Below, piece after piece: positions 55,573 to 64,000 of a DNA stretch of 64,000 bases. A model generated the notes under the pieces. It was not told where the DNA came from, searched no databases, and saw nothing but the letters and a program-made list of their open reading frames with translations. Position numbers and translations under genes: made by a program. Origin of the DNA: Amphibalanus amphitrite. Lineage: Eukaryota > Arthropoda > Thecostraca > Balanomorpha > Balanidae. The stretch spans positions 310,001 to 374,000 of the forward strand of contig NW_024881700.1 in assembly GCF_019059575.1 (NCBI RefSeq), read 5' to 3'. Position 1 is the stretch's first letter; every line of letters starts with the position of its first letter.

Positions 55573-57853
55573 ACCGAAAATAACCCACACCGTCCACCAA
55601 CCTCCTCAACCACGAGCCAAAATTGAAATGACCTTGACCTTGCGTTGACCATAAGCTTTTATTATCGGGTGTTTTGTTTGTGAGGGTCAACCGCAAGCAG
55701 CTACAAAAAATCAAACAATAGTTTAAAAAAAAAATTCTTAAATGTCTCAAGTCGGACTTAGTATTAAAGATGTGTGTAATTTTAATGATGAAGTCAGAAA
55801 TTTTTGAGTAAACCATGGAAAAATTTGGAAGTTCAAGCTGTTTATCCTTCCATAAGCAGGACTTGCGTTCAAGCAATGAACACACCTGCTCACTTACCCA
55901 TGTTTGCTGTTTGCGGTACTTTATTTTATCAAAGTTAGCTGCTTTTGTTTGTCCCTTATTAGAAATATCTAATGCAATCAATAAATTAAATCACGTTTAA
56001 TGAGTATTCGCTTATTTTTTCATCCATTTATGCTTATGAAGATAGAATGCAAGCGAAAAAGCGCTTGCCAGCGATTTAGGCAAATTGTCTTTCAACTTCC
56101 TTCGCACCGAGCATCTTGAATGATATCATAACTTCAAAAGACAGAAGAATCATCCGTTGGCATCATTGAATGTACTTTTTGACGGAAAGATTGGGTCGAT
56201 ACGGTTGGTACTGAAATTACGAAATAAATGTAAAAGTTAACTTTTGCAGAACTACTTTTTGCAGTATTTTAATCGCTTCAAGCTTTCACTCATTTGTTGA
56301 CGTCATAAATGATGCGCATGCGCAGTGTGCTCACTGATTTTCTGTTGAGTTGAGGCGCTCGCCATTTTTATCAATTAAATTTATTTAATCGGTGCAAGGT
56401 TCTTTACAATCATCCATATTTTTGGACTGTTATGGTAAGAATGTTTTCATGCGACATTTTCTATACCACTTATTGTTCGTCTTTGGATACGCCCATTTTA
56501 CGGTCACTGCGGCGAATGATGCGCGGAACGTATAAGCGAAGCTGATGAATTACCTTCAAAGAATATTGATGCGTCCTCCTAATCCGGTAGCACTGTTATA
56601 AGCTAAATATTCTAGAAATTTTCATCTTTTCTAGATTCTTCAATTTGTGTCCCTTTGTAAGTTAAAACAGGCTTCCTGTATCTTGTAGTCCCATCACAAC
56701 TTTTCGGCAACTTTTACTAATAAAATATTTGCGTAGTTTGATGCAATCATGTATGTTTGTGGTTGAAAAATGGAGGAATATTTGGCTCAAATATGAAAAG
56801 CAACACTTATAAAGTGAGTGCAATCTCAGTAATGTGCATGCGTGCAACAGTGTCAAATTGCCAGTTTCTTTTTTTTTTTGTAAAAAGTTTAAAGTATAAT
56901 ACAATACAGCACACTTATAAGCCTGTTTCAGGAGCATTTGTACAAAATATCCAGACAGGCTGCTCCTGTCTTTTTTTAATGTTCAAAACATGCTCCAAAG
57001 CATATTTTGATGCTCCAAGAACATGCTCCAAATATAAGTCCTTGGAAAAGATGGTAAATGTCAAGATAAAGTCCTAAGAGGATTTCAATGATAATTTTTT
57101 CATATTCTTACAACATTTGACACCCTGAATCCAAATTGATGCTTACATGTCTCACAAATAACAAAAACATCATCCAACCTGTCTTAACCTTACCTACTTA
57201 CCTACAACCCACAAACCTAACCTACAACCTGACAACCTACAAGCTGCAAACCTACCAACCTACAACCTAAAACCTACAAACCTACAACCTAACCTAACAT
57301 ACAACCTAAAATTTCTGCTGTTGCATATTTGTATCAACAGCACTACAGTTGTATCATATCTTGACAAATATTGAAATGACTGCCTACCTTTTAATGACCA
57401 ATATTTCAGTTTTCAAGATAATGTGGAAGTTATAAGTTGAAAGGTAGAACATTGATCTGCTAGAGGCAATCAGATCAAACCATTATATCTTTCTTAAACC
57501 TGTGAAATCCAGTAAAAGCAGGGCTGATGAAGGATATCTTTTCCATGTTGTAGACATATGAATAGAATGCAATTATTTATTGTTTCTATTGATGTCTTCA
57601 ATACAGCTCTGGCTAACATTTTAGACATTCTCAATTATAAAAAGGGAGAGCATAATACAAACTTGCTAAGCTTTATACAAGTAGGCATCATATACAAATT
57701 GTGCAAAAACTCTCCTTGTCTGCATTTTTAAGTTTACATGCTAGCATGCATCTAATACATAAACAATATTTGGTGTGAAATAATATTTGCAATATTATTT
57801 TCATAAATTAAGAGATGAGATGAATAAAATGAATATAGATATATGCTGGAGCC
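55573..57853. other. AT-rich intergenic DNA, no gene seen
   Basis: Only chance frames are present. It holds atgctccaa-like repeats (56950-57030) and a cctacaa minisatellite (57174-57310). Confidence 0.6.
57174..57310. repeat. CCTACAA-type minisatellite
   Basis: Degenerate tandem copies of cctacaa/cctaac fill about 135 bp. The unit resembles the TTAGG arthropod telomere complement (CCTAA) only loosely, and the array is internal. Confidence 0.8.
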
Positions 57854-58303
57854 TTAAAGGAAATAGTTCACTTTTAACATGGGGTTTTGAGCTGGAATAG
57901 CAGTTTCGTAGCTTGAGCTGAGACTAGCACAAATCAGGAGCTTTTACGGCTCAACGATCACCCTAGACGAAGATATTCCATTTCTCGTTCCGAAAAGAGT
58001 GCCTTGTAGAGGAATGCGTGCCTTGCACAGGAATGCAGCCACGTCATCGTCAGCCAATCAGCGTGCTGCTTACAGCCAATGCAGTATGCGTAGGTTTGAG
58101 CTACGCAATATGATTGGTCAATACGTAATAAGCTTCCGCGTCAAACATTATTTTACATAGAATATAGTTCGTCCTATATTAAAATATAGAAAATAATTGT
58201 TTTTACAAAAAGGTTTTATTTTATTTCATGATTATTTTGAGCATAAAAAATAATAAATCAATAGCAAAATACTGATTTCAGGAAAGTGGACTGTTTCCTT
58301 TAA
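57854..58303. mobile_element. Small TTAA-flanked MITE (450 bp)
   Basis: TTAA at 57854-57857 and 58300-58303 bounds inverted ends AGGAAATAGTTCACTTT / AAAGTGGACTGTTTCCT (15 of 17 pairs match). No coding capacity is seen. Confidence 0.8.
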
Positions 58304-58495
58304 ATTTCCAGGCTTTCCTTGTTAGTGTGAGCTGTAATTATGTAGTGAATGAAGTGGTAATAAAAATGGTCTTCTGTTCTAATGCCTTTTGGAACATATG
58401 TGTGTTCACTGTTTAGGGACTAGGAAACACCATATTTGCAAACAGTTTCTTTATGAGCTTACATTTTAAGGAAATGAGTTAGGACAACATTTGTG

Positions 58496-59828
58496 CAGTG
58501 TCCTGAAATTGATTTTTCGGAGAGTGTGATTGAAGCCGCAAGGACGTCAGTATTTCATAAGGACGTCGATATCGGTGCGGAGCCTCAGCCACTGAAGATC
58601 CCTTAAATCTCTTAAAATTAGCGATTTTCACTAGCAATTTTGACTAATAGCACCTCAAGGCATCTCAAAGGATCATATATAACTAGACACAAAGTAATGC
58701 CAGTTTACCCCTAGTACAATACAAATTTCAATCATTCATCACAAACACCAAAACAACACTTTGAAGATGTTTAGTTCTTGTCCATGATCGTACACAACAG
58801 TCAGTGACAAATATGCTTCAACGAAATCAGCCCAAGAGCCAGCGGCTATCACTAAATATTGACGTCATAAGAGGGATATTATATCGAGCAAGAGGAGTGA
58901 CGTAAAAAACAGACGTCCAAACAAAGAGATGGAAAACAGTTAGGAAAATTAATTTCCATAGCTTCCTGTTATGAAATTCAATGAAGAAAACTCCAAGGTA
59001 GACGCTGAATTTTTCTTGGCTGGAAAAAATGTGAAATCATCGTGCACTTTTCAGTTTTGTACCGACGTCGATTTAATGGGAATGACAAGGTCAATCGACG
59101 TCCCCAACATTGCGTTATTTTTAAGCCAAAGACGACATACTTTAATTAAAACTGTTGAAATTCGGTAACTTTATCTTAATTCAAATAAATAAACACAAAC
59201 TTTTTTTCCAACCACTATCAACATATGCAAAATTAACTGCTTTTGAAGGGTAGGTTCAAGGGGCAGCGCTACCCCGTTACTGTGACCTTCTGAGGGGAAA
59301 AATAATTAAATATGTTACAGTGATTTGATACAAAAGGTATGTTGTGTGCTTAGAGATAAATGTCGAAGTAATATATTCGCATGACTAATTTTTATCTATA
59401 CACCGCACAGTTACTAAAACTGAAAAGTGGAAAACGACGTCCTCAGATCCCTCTATTCCGACGTCTTTTCTCCTTCATATGGCAGCTATTACCTTCACGA
59501 TAAAGGAAAAAACCTATCCATATCTGACGCACAGAAAACGAAAATAAAACCGCGTTGTTTACTGTTGCGGCAGTTCGCCAGCGGTGTTGGAAAGGGGAGT
59601 TGAGTATAAGAGTGGGTTTGTGAGACCTTGGGATATATTTATTGTCATTTTGCACAGCCGTGTTTTTAGGCCACAGAGGTGATATTTCTTTTTGTTAGTT
59701 TGCTTTTGGTGTTCGATATACCTGTCTACTTTTATCTGTCAGGGACGTCGTTTGGCTTTCCGGGACGTCACAAAGAGAATCTGTTCGGGTGTGGGTTTCC
59801 ACCCAAATTGACGAAAATCAGGACACTG
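58496..59828. mobile_element. hAT-like element with CAGTGTCC ends and ten GACGTC sites (1333 bp)
   Basis: Ends CAGTGTCCTGA... and ...TCAGGACACTG are flanked by a perfect 8-bp duplication CATTTGTG (58488-58495 and 59829-59836). The ends resemble the 293/297-bp copies at 7184 and 19072, but the interior differs. Ten GACGTC palindromes occur in five pairs. No transposase is seen. Confidence 0.88.
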
Positions 59829-60109
59829 CATTTGTGACCTGTATAAGTTTGTGATGCACTGATATCATTTTCTTACAAGGCAAATCAATTTATTTGACTA
59901 TATTTGATTTATATGTCAGACATGCCACTTGCTGTTTTGGTGCCTATCACACACTTGCCACTTTTCCACATTTAATTGCTAGATGAAAATAGGTGAAAAG
60001 GTTAAATTTTGTTACATTTTAAGAATGTTTGCAGAGATCTATGTTAATGTGGATATATACTGTTATCAAAATAAAAGTCATCATTTACTGAAATTACATC
60101 TTATTTCAG

Positions 60110-60519
60110 GTTTGATGGGCATCTGTGCTGGCTTCTTCCTACACTACACACTGTTGCTGGGCGCTGCTCCATCTGCACTGTTCAAAGTGGTGTGCCTGAT
60201 CTCTGCGTACTGGCAGTAGCCAGCCACGGCCGCAGTGCTGTGTGTGACGGGACCGGTGTGTGGTGGCGGTGTGGACGGTGTTAGCCGCCGGTGCAGTGCA
60301 GTGGCCAGGTGACGGCTCGCGGCGCCCACCTGTGCCCGGCGGCCGGCGCCGCGGGTGATGAGCAGCCGTGTGGCCGGCGGCGGCTGGGCTCCCAGGCCTC
60401 CCCCGGCGGCGGCCGCCGCTGACGGCGCCATGTCGGTGAGCGCCAGCCTGCGCACGCCGCTGCAGACGGTGCCCGAGGCGCTCACCACCGACCATGTCTC
60501 CTCCAGCAAGGCCAACAAG
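60110..60519 (+). CDS. Possible 5' coding exon of an unidentified gene
   Basis: A consensus acceptor (cttatttcag) ends at 60109 and a donor (AACAAG/GTGAGC) follows 60519. Within it, ATG 60358 opens a frame to the donor of 54 codons, ending VPEALTTDHVSSSKANK; a second in-frame ATG at 60430 gives MSVSASLRTPLQTVPEALTT. The same frame has a stop at 60217-60219 upstream, so the part before 60358 would be 5' UTR. No family is recognised and no next exon was found before the window end. GC-rich composition and splice sites support it only moderately. Confidence 0.4.
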
Positions 60520-61048
60520 GTGAGCAGTCGACGGCGCGCGCCCGTCTCCCCGTCAGGTGGACGCTGTGCCATCTAGTGCTCTTTTCGCGGAAACTGATGG
60601 GACGTAGGTCTATGTAGGGGGTGGGGGAGGGGGGTACACGAGGAAGCTTGTTCCTGCTCTTGCAAAGCTAAAAATGAAAGAAGCCCATTCCTGAACCCTG
60701 CATCTGATTCCTGGTCAGCATCTCCATTGGCTCTAGGATCCAATTAGTTTTGAGGTGGACTGTAGAGACTCATGAAGTAGATTAAATCTCTGCCAATGGC
60801 CTTGCAGCGAGGAAACGTAGCATCCTGCATTAAGGGAGGTTTAGCAACACCAGTTTTATAGGGCCTGCTTCAGCATTTTATCATACTACTGCCATTGTCT
60901 TATTTTGAATCATTATCTCTTGTCATTTCTCCGAGACTGTGCATTTGTGAATTTGCACACCAGCAGCAGTCTAATCATTTGCATTTCATCAGAAATTCAG
61001 AAGCCAGGTTTTGTTGACCTTAGAAACCCCAACTTGGTCTCTTTCCTT

Positions 61049-61636
61049 CTTATCACTTACACACTCACTCACTCAATTATTTATCCATTCATTCATTCAC
61101 TCACTCACTCATTCACTCACTCACCTTCTTTTGCTCATTCATTCATCTCACACATTCGCTCATCTGCTCAATCCCTTAATCGCCCACGCTCATTCACTCA
61201 CTCGTTCTCGCTCAGTGTTCTCACTCACTCACAGTGTTCACTCGCCCACTCTTCACTTGCTCATGCTCACAATCACAGTCACTCACCCGCACACTAACTC
61301 GCGCACTCATTCTTTCATTCAGTGTCCTGGTTTTCGTGAATTTGGGTGGAAAACCACATCCCAATGGATTCCCTTTGTGATGTCCTGGAAAGTCAAACGA
61401 CGTTCCTGACAGATGAAATCCGCGCATTTACCCATTCACTTGTTCGCAAATTACCTAACTCACGCACGCAATATTCGTTCACTCATTACCTATATCATAC
61501 AATCACTCTCCCATTTACTCACTCACCATCTCACTCGCTCACATTTCCTTCACTCATTCATTCATTCACTGAATCCCTCGCTCACTCCATCACTCACTCA
61601 CTCACTCACGCACTCACTCACTCACTCACCCATCCA
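61049..61636. repeat. CACTCA/CATT microsatellite region, split by a transposon end
   Basis: Runs of cactcact/cattcatt occupy 61049-61319 and 61432-61636. Between them a left end of the CAGTGTCC family (CAGTGTCCTGGTTTTCGTGA from 61320) is present without a matching right end. The long open frames across this region are products of the repeat. Confidence 0.9.
61320..61431 (+). mobile_element. Truncated CAGTGTCC-family element end
   Basis: The first 37 bases match the inverted right end of the element at 58496-59828 almost exactly (cagtgtcctg, ttttcgt, aatttgggtggaaa). No right end or duplication is found; the right limit is approximate. Confidence 0.6.
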
Positions 61637-63180
61637 CCGGCCGGCCGACCGACCGACCGACTGTTGCTAACCTTCGGTCACCCTTTCACGCTTGCTTACG
61701 CTACGCAACCTGCTGAGTGCTGGCAGCAGCCTTCGTAGTAAACGGTTGCCAGCTGAGCTCATTGACGACTTGGCAAGGGATGGTGCCAAAAGTGGGACAA
61801 AATAACTTGTCTCTGGGCTTCAACCACTGGTCTCGGTGGCTTTTGCAATGGATTGGGAGGTCAGCTTAACCACGTTGTAGTTGTGCTGTTTCTTACTCGC
61901 CCTGTGTTTGATGAGACGCCAGCAATAGCATGCCTTTGACATTATTTTCTGATCTAAGACATCAAATTATTTAATAACTGCTAGTTTCAATGCTTGAACG
62001 AGAAGCAACAGGTATGATTATGAACTTGATTATATTTTCCTGAAATATTAGTTATTTGACCATAAGTGACATTCTGGCGTAAACGTATCACACTTTCCTT
62101 GATCAGCTTCCTGTCCGGGCTCTCCGATTTTCAGTTGCTTCCTCCTAAAATCATTTGCTTTTTAGTGTCTTATGGACTGTGGAGTCAAACGTCAGTCCCT
62201 TCGTGGCTTTCCTTTCCTTTTGCCATGCAAGCCAATCTGTCCATGTGATAGGCCGGTGCCCCCCTCCCCCTCCCCGCAGTGCACCTTCATTTCAATAGAA
62301 CGCGGATGCTCCTTTTTCCACCTTCATGGATATTCCGCACATTTTTATGACTGCCGTGGGGTCCTACCAAGAACTCGGTCATTCATATGCCTTTCATCGT
62401 TGTCTGTTTACCTGTGTGGCTAGTTTTATGTCTTGTGACACCCAACTACCGTTATCGTTTCCCTGTTGCCGGATCGTCCACAGCTGTGTGCCGGTCACAC
62501 CATTGGTCGGTAATTGACGGCATTCCGTACACGTATCAGTGATCTGCGCCGCCCCAAATGGCTCCGCTGCCCGGCGGGCGGGCGGCGCTCGGGACGGGCG
62601 CGGCGCAGCGCCGGTGCTTGGTCAGGTGCTCGGCCGTCCGCGGCCGTGCCCTTGTTCGGATGTGACTCACTGGATGGCGGCCCGGCGGGCCATTTTCCTT
62701 GTTTACCTTGCTCGGTGCCGAAACGCCCTGCTTTGTACGGCGCTGATGGCTGCGAAGATGTCGGCTTATTACCGGCTGTAATCCGCTGTGATTTGTCATT
62801 CGTGACGTCGGCTCGGCGCGGAGGCGAGCGGTGCGCACGGACGGCCGCGTCGGCACCGGCGCCTATCGGGCCATCGTCCTTCCCGGCACGGTGCGTGTCG
62901 GCCGCGGGCGGGCGGCGCCGGCGCGTGTTTGCCGATGACGCGATGCCGGGCATGCCAGCGGCAGCCATCGGTCCGGCGCGGCGGCGGCGGTCCGCGGGAC
63001 ACGGACACCGGCTCAAGGGCAGACGCCGCAGCCGCCCGTCACTGCCGCCACCGGCAGGGATCGGCACCGCTGGCGGCGGCCGAAGCCGCAGTCGGGGGCA
63101 CTGGCCGGCGCCGGCTTCCGTCAGTCCCGTGCGGCTTTACGTCTACACACCGGCTACCGAACAACACACCATGCTGGCTG
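61637..63180. other. Non-coding: mixed DNA then a CpG-rich block
   Basis: No supported gene. From about 62520 to 63150 the DNA is strongly CpG-rich, which could be a promoter-associated island; the open frames there are low complexity on both strands. Confidence 0.5.
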
Positions 63181-63209
63181 GTCTCTCTCTCTCTCTCTCT
63201 CCCTCACTC

Positions 63210-63270
<61 letters not shown>

Positions 63271-63562
63271 GTCCCCCCCTCTCTCTCTCTCTCTCTCCCT
63301 CCCTCTCCCTCCCTCCTCCCTCCCCCTTCCTCCCTCCCTCCCCTCTTTCCCTCCGTCCTCCCTCCCCTCCCTCCTCCCTCCTCCCCCTCTCCTCATCTCT
63401 CTCTCTCCCTCTCTCTCTCTCTCGCTCTCGTCCTCCTCTCTCCCTCTCCCTCTCCCTCTCCCTCTCCCTCTCCCTCTCCCTCTCCCTCTCCCTCTCCCTC
63501 TCACCTCTCCTCTCCCTCTCCATCACCCTCTCTCTATCTCTCTCTCCCTCCATTCGCTCTCG
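63181..63562. repeat. CT/CCCTCT microsatellite (about 380 bp)
   Basis: Almost pure pyrimidine on the + strand: (CT)n, then (CCT)n-like and (CCCTCT)n blocks. Long Ser/Leu/Pro frames across it are repeat artefacts. Confidence 0.95.
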
Positions 63563-64000
63563 CCTCCCACCCTCCGCGGGCGGCTTCCCTGCGCCGGGGG
63601 CGGGGCGGCCGACTCCCGCGGTCGTGTAGCCGCCCGGCGCCGCGGCGGCATCGATTGCAGGGCGGGGCGGTGGCGGCGCCGGTGCCGGTGCCACCATCGA
63701 TTGGCTGGGTGGCGGCACGCACCGCGCCGCCGACCAGCTGACCGGACCGCTCGGAACGGAACCGGCAGCACGAAACGACACCGGAAATAGAACGGCAAAC
63801 GACCGGAACCGGCACGAGCAGGACATGAAGGGTTGGGGAGTGGGGACAGCCATGTGCACACGCTGCATTGATAAGGGATAATTTAGCAAGGGACTGAGGG
63901 CTGATGAATGTTTTAGGTGACTCACTCGAATACTGCGGCTAGGAAATTGCTGGTCGACTAGGTAAGTCGCCGGTAACGAAAAATGAGATCACCGCTGTCC
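63563..64000. other. GC-rich non-coding end of window
   Basis: GC-rich to about 63820, then mixed; no gene is supported. Confidence 0.5.

Noticed and set aside
57174..57310. Interstitial telomere array
   Set aside because: The unit is mostly cctacaa and degenerate, not a regular CCTAA array.
61049..61636. Repeat array with spacers (CRISPR-like)
   Set aside because: A simple CACTCA/CATT microsatellite in a eukaryotic genome.
62514..63629. 371-codon open frame on the + strand
   Set aside because: The second half is a CT-repeat translation (Ser/Leu/Pro), the first half CpG-rich low complexity; no domain and similar open frames on the other strand.

Overview
The window is eukaryotic nuclear DNA: protein-coding genes are split into short exons with clean GT..AG introns, some ends carry AATAAA signals, and introns and intergenic DNA are full of small non-autonomous DNA transposons. 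The proteins (a Brat/TRIM-NHL protein, a PP2A-B56 subunit of the Widerborst/PPP2R5 type, an alpha carbonic anhydrase) look like those of an arthropod. GC-rich exons and abundant GGCCGG/CpG tracts next to AT-rich intergenic DNA make a crustacean my best guess, but the species cannot be fixed from the sequence.

Layout. (1) 730-9936, + strand: the last eight coding exons (435 aa) of a PP2A B56 regulatory subunit; its 5' exons lie left of the window. (2) 14235-27932, - strand: a complete 15-exon brat-like TRIM-NHL gene (964 aa: RING, two B-boxes, coiled coil, Gly/Pro/Ala-rich linker, NHL propeller). It is convergent with the B56 gene, and the 3' UTRs probably meet or overlap near 11.7-12.0 kb. 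(3) 28-36 kb: transposon-rich desert with a degenerate mariner inside a GGAGCC-repeat element, a TTAA element and a 1.5 kb terminal-inverted-repeat element that captured a retrotransposon RNase H fragment. (4) 36452-36835, - strand: a small secreted Ala/Leu/Gln-rich protein. (5) 39553-41331, - strand: a two-exon single-pass membrane protein with RRASPPP repeats and an NPAY motif, divergent from (6) 42280-43157, + strand: a secreted alpha carbonic anhydrase reading frame, intronless and broken by one deletion/frameshift. (7) 45919-51869, - strand: an eight-exon F-box protein (459 aa). (8) 52-60 kb: AT-rich transposon graveyard. (9) 60.1-60.5 kb: a possible first exon of another + strand gene, followed by CACTCA and CT microsatellites and a CpG-rich block.

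All exon joins given for the B56, brat-like, F-box and membrane-protein genes keep reading-frame phase, and each summed coding length is divisible by three. No operon-like or obviously cooperating gene set is present. The less expected content is in (a) a group of TTAA-flanked elements whose ends share one hairpin layout (G-run, short palindrome, C-run) although the sequences differ, and which carry dense TGACCT nuclear-receptor half sites; (b) a 1.33 kb element with ten GACGTC palindromes in five pairs; (c) a TTAA element holding a copy of a neighbouring exon/intron junction; and (d) the unassigned membrane and secreted proteins.
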